From the NCBI RefSeq assembly GCF_015207985.1, contig NZ_JADEVV010000047.1, forward strand, positions 1 to 32,494: 32,494 nt of DNA, in the 5' to 3' direction. This document shows positions 8,412-16,623 of this stretch, piece after piece. Source of the DNA: Synechocystis salina LEGE 00031 (lineage in GTDB: Bacteria; Cyanobacteriota; Cyanobacteriia; Cyanobacteriales; Microcystaceae). The stretch's first letter is position 1; the number at the start of each line of letters is the position of its first letter. The notes below the pieces were generated by a model. It did not search any database. It was not told the origin of the DNA and was given only the letters and a program-made list of their open reading frames with translations. The position numbers and the translations under genes are program-made.

Positions 8412-8778
8412 AACAATTACTTTGGGTTTATGGGACAGTCCATACTATGGGTTTCCACAATCGGCCCGTGGAAAGAGGACAGGGTTAGTTACTTCCAATG
8501 GTGGACACAGGGGGAGCAAAGGTGAATGTTGTTGAAGTTGCTGGCTTTTGGCCAGGGCGATCGCCGGAGGAATGCCCACGGGGATCACAAGCTTCACCTT
8601 TTGTAACATAGGGCGGCGGCGGAACGTCAAGGGGATCAAGGCTTTAAAATGGACTGCTACTACGGATTTCCAGGCATTAAGCCAAATCTTGTGTCATCAC
8701 TTCCTGACTTATGTTGTGAAGTTTTGTCTGATTCGGGCCCACAGATCCTGGAGTGGAACCACAAAAGTCAAATTTTCC

Positions 8779-8819
8779 TGACAATCACCCAAGGCATTAT
8801 GACAATCCCTTAACTGTCA
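8779..8819. repeat. Two TGACAATC direct repeats 21 bases apart plus an inverted TGTCA, candidate operator
   Basis: TGACAATC occurs exactly at 8779-8786 and 8800-8807, start-to-start spacing 21 bases (two helical turns), and TGTCA, the inverse of its core, follows at 8815-8819. The block ends about 30 bases before the -10 box of the small RNA, where an activator could bind. No protein can be named from this alone. Confidence 0.35.
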
Positions 8820-8850
8820 CAGTATCCATGGGGGGAGAGGGTGAGGGGGT

Positions 8851-8856
8851 TATTAT
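8851..8856 (+). promoter_or_regulatory. -10 box for the Yfr2-like small RNA
   Basis: TATTAT at 8851-8856 is placed to start transcription around 8862-8864, just at the beginning of the conserved GTGTGTGAGGAGT element. The expected -35 position is G-rich and shows no good match, which fits dependence on an activator or an alternative sigma factor. Confidence 0.5.
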
Positions 8857-8861
8857 CTAGA

Positions 8862-8925
8862 GGTGTGTGAGGAGTAAGTTGAAGCCCCCGGAGTCGAAAC
8901 AAGGAAAGACGCCCAGGGGCTTTTT
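8862..8925 (+). ncRNA. yfr2: Yfr2-family small RNA with intrinsic terminator
   Basis: About 64 bases. The 5' arm holds GTGTGTGAGGAGT (8863-8875), whose GTGTGAGGAGT core is the exact complement of ACTCCTCACAC, which I recall as the ultra-conserved motif of the cyanobacterial small RNA Yfr1. Next comes a stem with an outer helix AAGCCCC (8882-8888) pairing with GGGGCTT (8916-8922) and an inner helix GTC (8893-8895) with GAC (8908-8910). This encloses the loop GAAACAAGGAAA, and a T run (8921-8925) follows. A purine-rich GGAAACA-like loop closed by a terminator-type stem is the Yfr2 family signature as I remember it. A kissing interaction between Yfr1 and Yfr2 has been proposed. Which of the Yfr2 copies of the genome this is cannot be told. 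Confidence 0.75.
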
Positions 8926-9066
8926 CTTGCCGTTTTTTGCCCTGAAAGATTTTTCAAGCTGGTCTATGCTCTCCGTAAAAGTTCGGGATGGGCAGCCACT
9001 CTCCTTTGGTTCCCCCCGTCGGTAGGGATGATTTCAGTGGGCCGCCAAGATTATTAAAAATTTTTT

Positions 9067-9900
9067 ATGTGTCGTCTTTTAGGGTATCTGGGACAACCAC
9101 TGCGACCAGAGCAACTGATTTATCGCCCAGAACATTCCCTGATTGTCCAGAGCTATCAACCCCAGGAAATGACAGCGGGGCTGTTGAATGCCGATGGTTT
9201 TGGCTTGGGGTGGTTTGACCAGGGGCATCAACCCAGTCCCTATCTCTACAAAAATGTCCTGCCCATTTGGAGTGACATTAATCTTCCCCACCTGAGTCGG
9301 TATATCCAGTCCAGTTGTTTTGTAAGTTATGTCCGCAGTGCAACGCCCCCTTTGGCAGTGGATTTGACCAATTGTCAGCCCTTCACGGAGGAGGGGCTGT
9401 TATTTGTCCATAATGGATTTATCAATAATTTTCGGACTACTCTCTACCGTCCCCTACGGAATTTATTGAGCGATGCCAGTTATCAGTTCATCCATGGCAC
9501 CACCGACTCGGAACATATTTTTGCCCTCATTCTGGACAATCTCCGGCGGTCAAGGCAGGCTTCCCAGGGTGATGGCGATGGGGCAAAAAAGACTAGCTTG
9601 GGGGAGGCGTTAGAAGCAAGTTTGTTAACGTTGGCAGAGTTGGCTCGACAACATAACACTTATTTTTCCGCCAATATTCTTCTGGCCGATGGTCAGCGCA
9701 TTGTGGCCTGTCGTTATGCCAGTCGTCAACCGGAACCGAGTTTATATTGGCTGGCTGATAGTGAGCGCTGTCCGGGGGGAGTGATTATTGCCTCGGAACC
9801 CCTATTTACTGACCCCCAATGGCAGGCCTGTCCACCCCAAAGTATTTTGGCGATTAACAGCCCAGAGGCGATCGCCGTTAAAGTTCTAGCAGATCAGTGA
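9067..9900 (+). CDS. egtC: Class II glutamine amidotransferase, EgtC-like
   Basis: The protein has 277 residues. It begins MCRLLGYLG, so Cys2 becomes the N-terminal nucleophile after Met removal. This fixes the start at 9067, since an Ntn amidohydrolase needs the cysteine at residue 2. Further class II motifs are [11 protein letters not shown] (about 40-50), SYVRSATPP (about 93-101) and [10 protein letters not shown] (about 118-127), matching the GFGxGW and HNGxI signatures. EgtC removes a gamma-glutamyl group in ergothioneine synthesis in actinobacteria. No other egt gene is in this window, so the true substrate is uncertain. It converges on sigC, the stop codons separated by one base. Confidence 0.85.
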   Translation: MCRLLGYLGQPLRPEQLIYRPEHSLIVQSYQPQEMTAGLLNADGFGLGWFDQGHQPSPYLYKNVLPIWSDINLPHLSRYIQSSCFVSYVRSATPPLAVDLTNCQPFTEEGLLFVHNGFINNFRTTLYRPLRNLLSDASYQFIHGTTDSEHIFALILDNLRRSRQASQGDGDGAKKTSLGEALEASLLTLAELARQHNTYFSANILLADGQRIVACRYASRQPEPSLYWLADSERCPGGVIIASEPLFTDPQWQACPPQSILAINSPEAIAVKVLADQ

Positions 9901-9901
9901 C

Positions 9902-11116
9902 CTAACCCAAATTTTCGTAATAGTCCCGGATGCGGTCCCGGCGGCGGGGATGGCGTAACTTTTGCAGAGCCTTGGCTTCAATCTGTCGTACTCTTTCCCT
10001 TGATAAATTCAAAATGCGGCCAATTTCCGAGAGGGAGTGGGCCACACCGTCTTGAAAACCAAACCGCAGGGCAATCACTTCCTGTTCCCTGGGGGTCAAA
10101 TCTAGCAAAATTTCCTGCATATCACTCTGGAGAGCCTCCCGCATCAACTCATCCTCCGGTGACTGGGTGTCGGTTTCCAGTAAATCCATCAGCTCCGTGT
10201 CTTTATCCTGGCCAACTTTTAGCTCCAGGGAAACGGAACGGGGCACTTGGGTCAGCACTTCCCGTACCTGCTCCGGGGTCATACCCAGTTCTTCCGCCAC
10301 TTCATCGATTTTGGGGGTGTGGCCCTTTTCTTGGGAAATTTTTCTTTGGGCCCGTTTGATTTTGTTTAACTTCTCGGTGATATGCACCGGTAAACGAATC
10401 ATACGACTCTGGGTGGCGATCGCCCTGGTGATGCCTTGGCGAATCCACCAGTAGGAATAGGTGCTAAAACGGTAACCCTTGGTGGGATCAAATTTTTCCA
10501 CCGCCCGCTCCAACCCCAGGGTGCCTTCTTGGATCAGGTCTAAAAGTTCCAAGCCCCGATTTTGATATTTCTTCGCAACGGAAACCACTAGCCTTAAATT
10601 AGCTTTGATCATGTGGGCTTTGGCTGTAATACCCTGCTTTTCAACTTTGTCCAATTCTTCCACCGTCAACCCCGCTAACTCGGCCCATCGTTGTTTGCCT
10701 GTTTGGAGGGTTTGCTTGAGAACCGCTACGGTTTGCCCGAGGGTTTTGGCCCAACGTTCATAGGAAGGACGATGCCCCAATTGGGCTAAAAGTTGATCAT
10801 GGATGGCGATCGCCGTTTGGTATTGCTCCATGGCGGGCTCAGATTCTGCGGCCTGATTTTGGATTTCCACTAGGCGGAGATAGCTTTGCACCTGCTGGGC
10901 CACATGCACCTCTTCATCCCGCTTTAACAGGGGAATGCGACCAATATCCTGGAGGTAAAGGCGCACTAAATCAGTGCTAAATTGCTGACGGTGGGCGACA
11001 GCAGTGTATTCCAAGTCCGGCAAATCTACCATTAAATCCTCTTCCTCCGGCGGCGACATAGCTTCCAAATCTCGTACATTAGTCGGTGGCGGCTCATCGT
11101 TGCTCGGTTTAGTCAT
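9902..11116 (-). CDS. sigC: Group 2 RNA polymerase sigma factor SigC
   Basis: The protein has 404 residues and is a sigma-70 family member. In order: region 1.2 near TDLVRLYLQDIGRIPLL (about 48-64), region 2 with RLVVSVAKKYQNRGLELLDL and YRFSTYSYWWIRQGITRAI (about 175-235, -10 recognition and melting), region 3 with KLNKIKRAQRKISQE, and region 4.2 with LSEIGRILNLSRERVRQIEAKAL (-35 recognition helix). The acidic N-terminus (DEPPP, SPPEEEDLMVDLPDLEY), the length, and the neighbourhood fit Synechocystis SigC (Sll0184 from memory), a non-essential sigma factor tied to stationary phase, nitrogen and heat acclimation. A primary sigma factor would be longer at the N-terminus. Transcription runs away from the decayed FHA gene. 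Confidence 0.93.
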   Translation of the reverse strand: MTKPSNDEPPPTNVRDLEAMSPPEEEDLMVDLPDLEYTAVAHRQQFSTDLVRLYLQDIGRIPLLKRDEEVHVAQQVQSYLRLVEIQNQAAESEPAMEQYQTAIAIHDQLLAQLGHRPSYERWAKTLGQTVAVLKQTLQTGKQRWAELAGLTVEELDKVEKQGITAKAHMIKANLRLVVSVAKKYQNRGLELLDLIQEGTLGLERAVEKFDPTKGYRFSTYSYWWIRQGITRAIATQSRMIRLPVHITEKLNKIKRAQRKISQEKGHTPKIDEVAEELGMTPEQVREVLTQVPRSVSLELKVGQDKDTELMDLLETDTQSPEDELMREALQSDMQEILLDLTPREQEVIALRFGFQDGVAHSLSEIGRILNLSRERVRQIEAKALQKLRHPRRRDRIRDYYENLG

Positions 11117-11286
11117 GGAGGTCCGGGGGTGACTGGGACTCGATGTTAAGTCAAGGGTAACATTCTTTAATTGTTTAATTTTTTGTCCGCACCGGCCCAG
11201 TAAACTAGTCCGATGGCAATTCGGGTTTCCTTGGACAACATGTTTTTATATCCACGTTACTCCATTGTAAACCTTTCGAAAAAGCT

Positions 11287-11592
11287 ATGATCGACGGCCT
11301 GATACCCTATCTGAAAATTCAAATCCCCGACGGCAAGGAGTAACGGTTTAATCTCATCAAAACCCGCTATACCATTGGTCGTTTGTCTCGGTACAATGAT
11401 ATTGTTTTGCCGGAGGAGGATGGCATCATTACCTCAATTTGGGGGCCGGATGATTTTGGTTCCCTCGAACAAGACCTAGACCGCTTGGCCATAGAAATTC
11501 GTAAAATCTTTGGCCAAACTTCTACCGGCGAACAATGGTTAGAAACGGTGCTGGGGGCTGGTTATCTACTCCAAATTGATACAGAAAGCTAA
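11287..11592 (+). pseudogene. Decayed FHA/winged-helix regulator with premature stop and internal deletion
   Basis: One frame from the ATG at 11287 to the stop at 11590-11592 reads as the two ends of a longer protein. The first part, PYLKIQIPDGKE then a TAA stop at 11341-11343, then RFNLIKTRYTIGRLSRYNDIVLP, is the start of a forkhead-associated domain (YTIGR-x5-NDIVLP). It then joins directly to DGIITSIWGPDDFGSLEQDL and RLAIEIRKIFGQ...VLGAGYLL, the end of an OmpR-type winged helix (normally DDIITSIWG, RxxIRKKL, VRGxGYxL). The FHA histidine motif and the first half of the winged helix are missing. TAA could come from CAA (Gln) by one change. The 69 codons after the stop are open from an internal ATG at 11383, but would make only the broken half. 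Confidence 0.75.
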
Positions 11593-11725
11593 ATTGGCAT
11601 GGTGGACTGGGCTAGACATTGAGCAAATTAGGGGCATTGTTGGGGGTAATGGGCACCACCGGTTTTTGTTCCCAGGCCAAAAGCCCACGATATACTGCCT
11701 AGAGAGAACACTTCCTGTCGCCGCC

Positions 11726-12631
11726 ATGACTACCGCCCTTGAATATGCTTACTTTCCCGGTTGCGTTGCCCAGGGGGCCTGTGGGGAACTGCACCTGGCC
11801 ACCACCGCCCTGAGCAAAGCTTTGGGTATTAAATTAGTGGAACTAAAAAAAGCTTCCTGTTGTGGTTCCGGCACCTTTAAAGAAGATTCCCAACTGTTGG
11901 AAGATAGCGTTAATGCCCGCAATATCGCCTTGGCGGAACAGTTGAAGTTGCCTTTATTAACCCATTGCAGTACCTGTCAGGGGGTAATTGCCCATGTGGA
12001 CGAACGACTAAAAAAAGCCCAAAAAGATGATCCTGCCTATGTGGAGCAAATCAACGATTATTTAAAAAAAGAAAGCTGTGCTCCCTATCGAGGTTCCAGT
12101 CGGGTGACCCATTTACTCTGGGCTTTGGTGCAAGATTTTGGACTAGAAACCCTGGCTCAGCGGGTTAAGCAGAAGTTATCTGGCCTCAACTGTGCTTCTT
12201 TCTATGGCTGTTACCTGCTCCGGGCCCAGGAAAATTTACCGGAAGCCAATCCTTTTGATCCCCAATCCCTGGAAAAAGTCTTTACTACCCTAGGGGCTAA
12301 TCCCATTTACTACGAAGGTCGCACCCAATGCTGTGGTTGGCCCATTTCCAGTTATGCTACGCCCCAATCTTTTCAGTTGGCAGGTCGACATTTGCAAACG
12401 GCGATCGCCGCTGGGGCCGATTGTTTAGTTACCCCTTGTCCCCTATGCCATCTACAACTAGATTCCCGTCAACCGGAAATCAGCAAAGTGTTGGGGCAAG
12501 CATTAAATTTGCCGGTGTTACATCTGCCCCAATTGGTGGGTTTGGCCTTAGAAATTAATCCCAAGGATCTAGGACTTGACCGCCATGTGGTTTCCACTGG
12601 ACCAGTGTTGGCTAAGCTTGGTCTCGCCTAA
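11726..12631 (+). CDS. CCG-domain protein, heterodisulfide reductase subunit B / SdhE type
   Basis: The protein has 301 residues from the ATG at 11726. The frame also opens 50 codons earlier at a TTG, but that stretch overlaps the pseudogene tail and looks non-coding. Two CCG domains bind iron-sulfur clusters. The first has PGCVAQG near residue 11, SCCGSGTF at about 47-54 and CSTCQG at about 88-93. The second has FYGCYLL at about 162, CCGWPISS at about 204-211 and PCPLCH at about 243-248. In methanogens HdrB reduces CoM-S-S-CoB; in other organisms the same fold forms the SdhE membrane-binding subunit of unusual succinate dehydrogenases. I recall Slr0201 in Synechocystis being annotated as HdrB. 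The electron partner is not in this window. Confidence 0.88.
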   Translation: MTTALEYAYFPGCVAQGACGELHLATTALSKALGIKLVELKKASCCGSGTFKEDSQLLEDSVNARNIALAEQLKLPLLTHCSTCQGVIAHVDERLKKAQKDDPAYVEQINDYLKKESCAPYRGSSRVTHLLWALVQDFGLETLAQRVKQKLSGLNCASFYGCYLLRAQENLPEANPFDPQSLEKVFTTLGANPIYYEGRTQCCGWPISSYATPQSFQLAGRHLQTAIAAGADCLVTPCPLCHLQLDSRQPEISKVLGQALNLPVLHLPQLVGLALEINPKDLGLDRHVVSTGPVLAKLGLA

Positions 12632-12675
12632 TTGATCAAGAATTGAGCCAATTCCGAGTCAGTTTGAGACAGATA

Positions 12676-12718
12676 AAGGGGCTTTTCAAGTACGCCCTTC
12701 AGATAGCGTAACCGCTAT
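12676..12718. terminator. Two small hairpins between convergent genes
   Basis: AAGGGGC (12676-12682) can pair with GCCCTT (12694-12699) with one bulged G. ATAGCG (12703-12708) pairs perfectly with CGCTAT (12713-12718) across a TAAC loop. They lie between the stop codons of the CCG-domain gene and the YggT gene, where a bidirectional terminator is expected. There is no clear T run, so this is tentative. Confidence 0.35.
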
Positions 12719-12751
12719 AAGTAAATGGGAGGCAACCTAGCTCTTTTGTGT

Positions 12752-13045
12752 TTATTGCAACCGACTGGCCATGGTGATCAGCCCCTGCTGGCCAATGAGG
12801 ATTTCCCGCAAAAAAGTACAGATGAAAACCCAAAGGATAGGAGCTAGGTCAACGCCACCGATGGGGGGAACAAGTTTACGCAGGGGGATCAACAATGGTT
12901 CCGTGGGTAGGGCAATGAGTTTCCAGGGCAATCTGGTTAGCTCCACCTGGGGATACCAAGTGAGAATAATCCGAAAAATAAACAACACCGTCATCAGTGC
13001 CAGCAGAATTCCTAAGCCCTGGCCGGCGATCGCCGCATAATTCAT
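12752..13045 (-). CDS. YggT-family membrane protein
   Basis: The protein has 97 residues from the ATG at 13045 (MNYAAIAGQG); an ATG six codons upstream is also possible. It has two hydrophobic segments: GLGILLALMTVLFIFRIILTWYP (about 10-32) and VDLAPILWVFICTFLREILI (about 66-85). Between them lie the conserved family motifs RLPWKLIALPTEPLLIPLRKLVPPIGG. Short two-helix YggT/YlmG proteins of cyanobacteria and plastids have been linked to cell and nucleoid partitioning and to thylakoid biogenesis. The gene converges on the CCG-domain gene and is on the same strand as the genes to its right. Confidence 0.9.
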   Translation of the reverse strand: MNYAAIAGQGLGILLALMTVLFIFRIILTWYPQVELTRLPWKLIALPTEPLLIPLRKLVPPIGGVDLAPILWVFICTFLREILIGQQGLITMASRLQ

Positions 13046-13232
13046 ATTTGTTCTGTGCCACAACTAGGCCGAGATTTTGACGAAAAGGTCTGATTTGATT
13101 GTAGGCAAATTGGCGATCAATCTTCAAATGGGGTTTTAGAGCAGCAACAATCTTGCCGCGGTTATGATCTGCCCATTGGCCCCTATTTCTCTGGTTTTTT
13201 CCTGGGTCGGCGATCGTGGCTAATTGCAGTTT

Positions 13233-13248
13233 GGCCTCCCTAGAGGCC
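13233..13248. repeat. Perfect 6-base stem, 4-base loop hairpin at the stop codon of the pentapeptide/TPR gene
   Basis: GGCCTC (13233-13238) and GAGGCC (13243-13248) pair around a CCTA loop that contains part of the stop codon of the minus-strand gene ending at 13240. It could act as a weak terminator or mRNA end stabiliser, but no T run follows on the minus strand. Confidence 0.3.
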
Positions 13249-14019
13249 CACCAAGGGCAGTAAATACTTAAACGCCATGGAAGCTACCCCCCGCACGATG
13301 GCATCCAACTGGGGATTGCCCGCTCCTTGGCGCCGGGCTTCCTGCATACTGGCCAAATCTTCTAAAAATTGCTCTGAAGTTCTAACTCCCACCTCATCCT
13401 GGTTTTCCTCAAACAATAACTGGGCGTATTCCACATTTTGTTTGGCGGAAGCTTCATTGCCAATTTTCAGTAGGGTCAAACCCCGCCCTAAATATCCCGG
13501 AGCAAATTCCGGATCTAGAGCCAAGGCTCGATCATAGTGTTTGAGGGCGGATTGATAGTTGCCCTTACTGGTTTCCAACAGGCCCCAGCCATAAAAAAGT
13601 TGGGGAGTGCCGGCCGTATTGGGAACAGCTTGGGCCCCCTGCATATAGGCGGTTTCCAAGTTAGTGTTGATAAATGTCGCCCGGTCAAAATAAGCTTCAC
13701 GGAAATCTGTGCCGTCGGTAATCGCCCCGTTTAAATTTGCCCCTGACAGGTTCGCCCCGTTCAAAGAGGCAGAAGTTAAATTCGCACCGGAAAGATTAGC
13801 TCCCGTCAGATCGGCCCCCGATAGGTTTGCCCCCGACAGATCCGCCCCCGTCAAATCCGCCCGGGTAAGGTTAACCATCACCAGGCCGGCTCCCCGCAAA
13901 TCACAGAGAGGGCATTTTTTGGTGGACAGTAATTGGGTCAGATCTTCAAAATTGGCTCCGTGGGCGGCGCCAGCAAAGGTGGTTAGGCCCAGGGCCACAA
14001 GAAAGGGACGAATCTTCAT
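13240..14019 (-). CDS. Exported pentapeptide-repeat protein with TPR repeats
   Basis: The protein has 259 residues. Residues 1-22 (MKIRPFLVALGLTTFAGAAHG) are a cleavable signal peptide. After a CPLCDLRGAGL motif with two cysteines (about 36-46) come roughly a dozen pentapeptide repeats of the A(D/N)LSGA type (about 40-125), which fold as a right-handed beta helix. About residues 135-200 hold two TPR-like helices (LFYGWGLLETSKGNYQSALKHY; PGYLGRGLTLLKIGNEASAK). A periplasmic or thylakoid-lumen scaffold is likely; no enzymatic site is seen. The next gene upstream on this strand is ndhS, 138 bases away. I recall it as Sll0183. Confidence 0.85.
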   Translation of the reverse strand: MKIRPFLVALGLTTFAGAAHGANFEDLTQLLSTKKCPLCDLRGAGLVMVNLTRADLTGADLSGANLSGADLTGANLSGANLTSASLNGANLSGANLNGAITDGTDFREAYFDRATFINTNLETAYMQGAQAVPNTAGTPQLFYGWGLLETSKGNYQSALKHYDRALALDPEFAPGYLGRGLTLLKIGNEASAKQNVEYAQLLFEENQDEVGVRTSEQFLEDLASMQEARRQGAGNPQLDAIVRGVASMAFKYLLPLVGL

Positions 14020-14157
14020 GGGTTAACGCCGAGGGAACTTCACTGTAAAATTGCTCTCCATTCTAGCCAAATATATGGACAGCCCCCACCCCAATCCCCG
14101 CAACGAAGACATCGATGGGTTAGGCCAGGGCGGAGCGGGTAGCAAAATGCAAAATGC

Positions 14158-14334
14158 CTAGATCGGTTTGACCGTCTCCAGTTCCGAGAGCCGAAAAGTC
14201 ACTAATTTGTCCCAGTTACCATTTTCAAATAGGACTGCCGCTTTACCGTCACTGACCCGTTGGACTAAGCCTTCAAAGCGATAGTAAGTATCATCAACAT
14301 TGGTGACCCGCACCGTTGAACCGGGAAAAATCAT
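14158..14334 (-). CDS. ndhS: NDH-1 subunit S (NdhS)
   Basis: A 58-residue protein, too short for most gene callers. It starts [18 protein letters not shown], continues [20 protein letters not shown], and ends [20 protein letters not shown]: an SH3-like small beta-barrel with the conserved [24 protein letters not shown]-type core. This is what I recall for Ssl0352 of Synechocystis, the NdhS (CRR31) subunit that forms the ferredoxin-docking site of the photosynthetic NDH-1 complex, needed for full cyclic electron flow. The upstream AGG at about 14343-14345 is a weak ribosome binding site. It lies between the pentapeptide gene and an ABC transporter gene, all on the minus strand, with gaps of 138 and 96 bases, so it probably has its own promoter. 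Confidence 0.88.
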   Translation of the reverse strand: MIFPGSTVRVTNVDDTYYRFEGLVQRVSDGKAAVLFENGNWDKLVTFRLSELETVKPI

Positions 14335-14430
14335 AATGGCTACCTGATTTTGGATTGGACAATTCTAGCAAAGGAGACGGTTTTCTTTCGTCCCCAGACC
14401 CATGGTTAAATTCGATTGCTAACCATTAAT

Positions 14431-16410
14431 TTATTTTTGGATGGAGCTTAACTGCCACCTTCCTTCCGCCTGCACTTCCAGGCATTGGCGGTGAAAATTT
14501 CGCAGGGTAGGCCGATGCCCCACGCTGATGAAAGTGGTGCCCAAATCTGTCAGAGCATGGTACAAATCTGCCTCGTTATCTACGTCCAGGGCGCTGGTGG
14601 CTTCATCGAGGATGGCATAGCGGGGTTGGTTGATGAAAACTCGGGCTAGGGCAATGCGTTGTTGTTCCCCCAGGGAAAGGACGCTAGACCAATTTTCTAG
14701 ACTGTCTAAACCGCCAAAACGCTCGGCTAAATCCGATAGGTTGACCCTTTTTAAAGTTCCCAACAGAAAATCGTCATCCGCGATGGATTGGGAACTAGGA
14801 TAAATTAGTTGTTCCCGCAGGGTGCCCAGAATCATATAGGGCCGTTGGGGTAAAAATAATAAATCTGCCAACTCAGGCCGTTCAATGATGCCTTGACCGC
14901 TGTCCCATAGGCCGGCGATCGCCCGGAGGAGGGAACTTTTGCCACTGCCGCTGGGGCCCATGATCAGTAAATGGTTGCCAGTGTCCACGGCTAGAGATAA
15001 ATCCCGCACTAAAACCCGGGAAGAATGGGGAGGAGAAAGGGTGACGTTATCCAGGCTGACGGTGGGGCCAAGGTGGGTGGTAATGTGGTCAACCATGGCA
15101 TTAGAGGAGCTTTCTCTGTCATTGCCAGGGCCATTGAGGGCATCGTAAAATTCCCCTAAACGGTTAATACTGGCGGCAAATTCAGTAATATTTTGAATCT
15201 GGTTAGTGACCAAAGATAGGGCAGAAAGCACCATGCCAAAGGCCAAACTAGCCTGGGCGATCGCCCCGAAATCTAAGTCTCCCGCTAGGTAAAGAGGAGC
15301 AATAATGATATAGGGAATTAACCGGGTGAAATAGTTATAGCCCAGTTGAAATAGGCTGATCAGGGCCTGCCAAATAATTAAGAGATTAAAATTTCTAATT
15401 GCCCCCAGCAAACGTTCAGTAACCTGTTTCCGTTCTAACCTTTCCCCCCGGTAGAAAGCAATGGATTCAGCGTTGTCCCGCACCCGCACCAAACCGTAAC
15501 GAAAATTGGCTTCCAACCGCAATTGTTCATAGTTAATACGAATTAACCTGGTGCCAATGGCGATCGCCGCCACCGTGCCGAAGGTCGCATAGCCAATGAG
15601 CCCCCACATCAAGGTTTGGGAAATGCTATAAAGTATGGCGGTGAAGGAAATTAGGGTGAGAATGGAATCAAGAATATCCAGTAAAAAATCCAGGGTAACC
15701 CCGGTAAAGGATTGAATATCTTGGGTTATCCTTTGGTCTGGATTGTCAATTAATGTATAGGCAGAATTGGAATCTAGGCGATAGTAGGAGCGCCCCTTAA
15801 AGTAACGACCCAGAAAATGTTCTGTGAGCCATTCCCGCCAGAGCACTCCCAACTTTTGCCGTAGGTAACGGTAGGCAACAATGATGGGAATAGCCACCAC
15901 AATGACAATGCCATAGATCCAGAGAAATTGCCAAAACACTTCCCCATCTTTGCCATTTAAAGCTGTATCAATGAAGCGAAAAACGAAACTTAAAATAACA
16001 TTTAAGCCGTTGACAATAAATAGCAACGATAGCAGTATGCCCAACAATAGCCACTGGAGCCACCGTTGTTGTAACTTTTGTCGCTGGCTGACAAACACTG
16101 CCCCCGCTATGGCTAAGGCTCCTAAACCAATCCAGGGCGCCGGAGAATTGATCAGACTTTGCACCCCATCCACCAAACCCTTACCGGATTTAGCAAAAAA
16201 ATCGGGAAAAATCGCCGTGGCCCAGAGGGTCAACCCCATGGATAAAAATAGGGTTAAGGCCACCACCACCACCATGAGGGCCAGGATCAGAATCAAAAAA
16301 ACCCGAGTTTGCTTTTGCCCGACGGGATAAAAATAAGGCTGGGCTGTTTCAACAAAGCGGTGCCATAGTTGGCGGTCAAACTGAAAACGCTTGGCTTGGG
16401 CTTGGGTCAT
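14431..16410 (-). CDS. Half-size ABC transporter, permease and ATPase fused, YddA/SbmA-like
   Basis: The protein has 659 residues from the ATG at 16410; a TTG ten codons upstream is also possible. The N-terminal half has about six hydrophobic segments (the first LILALMVVVVALTLFLSMGL) and motifs of the ABC_membrane_2/SbmA class: EWLTEHFLGRYFKGRSYYRL and IDNPDQRITQDIQSF. The ATPase domain (about residues 440-655) has Walker A MGPSGSGKSSLL, signature LSLGEQQRIALARV, Walker B YAILDEATSALD and switch His in SVGHRPTL. This is the ABCD/YddA type, known for acyl-CoA, peptide or cobalamin-like cargo, and it works as a homodimer. The cargo here is unknown. The neighbouring membrane fusion protein might belong to it, but type I exporters with such partners usually have a different permease. 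Confidence 0.87.
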   Translation of the reverse strand: MTQAQAKRFQFDRQLWHRFVETAQPYFYPVGQKQTRVFLILILALMVVVVALTLFLSMGLTLWATAIFPDFFAKSGKGLVDGVQSLINSPAPWIGLGALAIAGAVFVSQRQKLQQRWLQWLLLGILLSLLFIVNGLNVILSFVFRFIDTALNGKDGEVFWQFLWIYGIVIVVAIPIIVAYRYLRQKLGVLWREWLTEHFLGRYFKGRSYYRLDSNSAYTLIDNPDQRITQDIQSFTGVTLDFLLDILDSILTLISFTAILYSISQTLMWGLIGYATFGTVAAIAIGTRLIRINYEQLRLEANFRYGLVRVRDNAESIAFYRGERLERKQVTERLLGAIRNFNLLIIWQALISLFQLGYNYFTRLIPYIIIAPLYLAGDLDFGAIAQASLAFGMVLSALSLVTNQIQNITEFAASINRLGEFYDALNGPGNDRESSSNAMVDHITTHLGPTVSLDNVTLSPPHSSRVLVRDLSLAVDTGNHLLIMGPSGSGKSSLLRAIAGLWDSGQGIIERPELADLLFLPQRPYMILGTLREQLIYPSSQSIADDDFLLGTLKRVNLSDLAERFGGLDSLENWSSVLSLGEQQRIALARVFINQPRYAILDEATSALDVDNEADLYHALTDLGTTFISVGHRPTLRNFHRQCLEVQAEGRWQLSSIQK

Positions 16411-16623
16411 GGAAATTTTGTCAATAGCAAAAGGGTTCAACGGCAGCAGATGTTTCCCCGCCCCATGGATTCAACAATTAATGGCAACCATGGCAATCGA
16501 GGCCACTGACCATCTTACAATTCCCCACTGGGCACTTCCCAACAGTTTGTCGTCAATTACCAACGGCGTTATCACCGGAGAAGGATGGAATTTGGCTTTA
16601 GCTCCAATACCAACGGAGCACGA

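Noticed and set aside
8862-8930. Yfr1 on the minus strand
   Set aside because: The minus strand does contain ACTCCTCACAC, but there is no terminator hairpin or T run after it. The stem-loop and T run belong to the plus strand, which fits Yfr2.
11576-11725. N-terminal extension of the CCG-domain protein from a TTG at 11576
   Set aside because: It overlaps the pseudogene's last codons, and family members begin close to the ATG at 11726 (YFPGC near residue 10).
12771-13040. 89-codon plus-strand frame opposite the YggT gene
   Set aside because: It lies entirely opposite a well-supported membrane protein and has no motif of its own.
13709-14026. 105-codon plus-strand frame opposite the pentapeptide repeats
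   Set aside because: Its FAPDRFAP repeats are just the mirror of the pentapeptide repeats coded on the minus strand.
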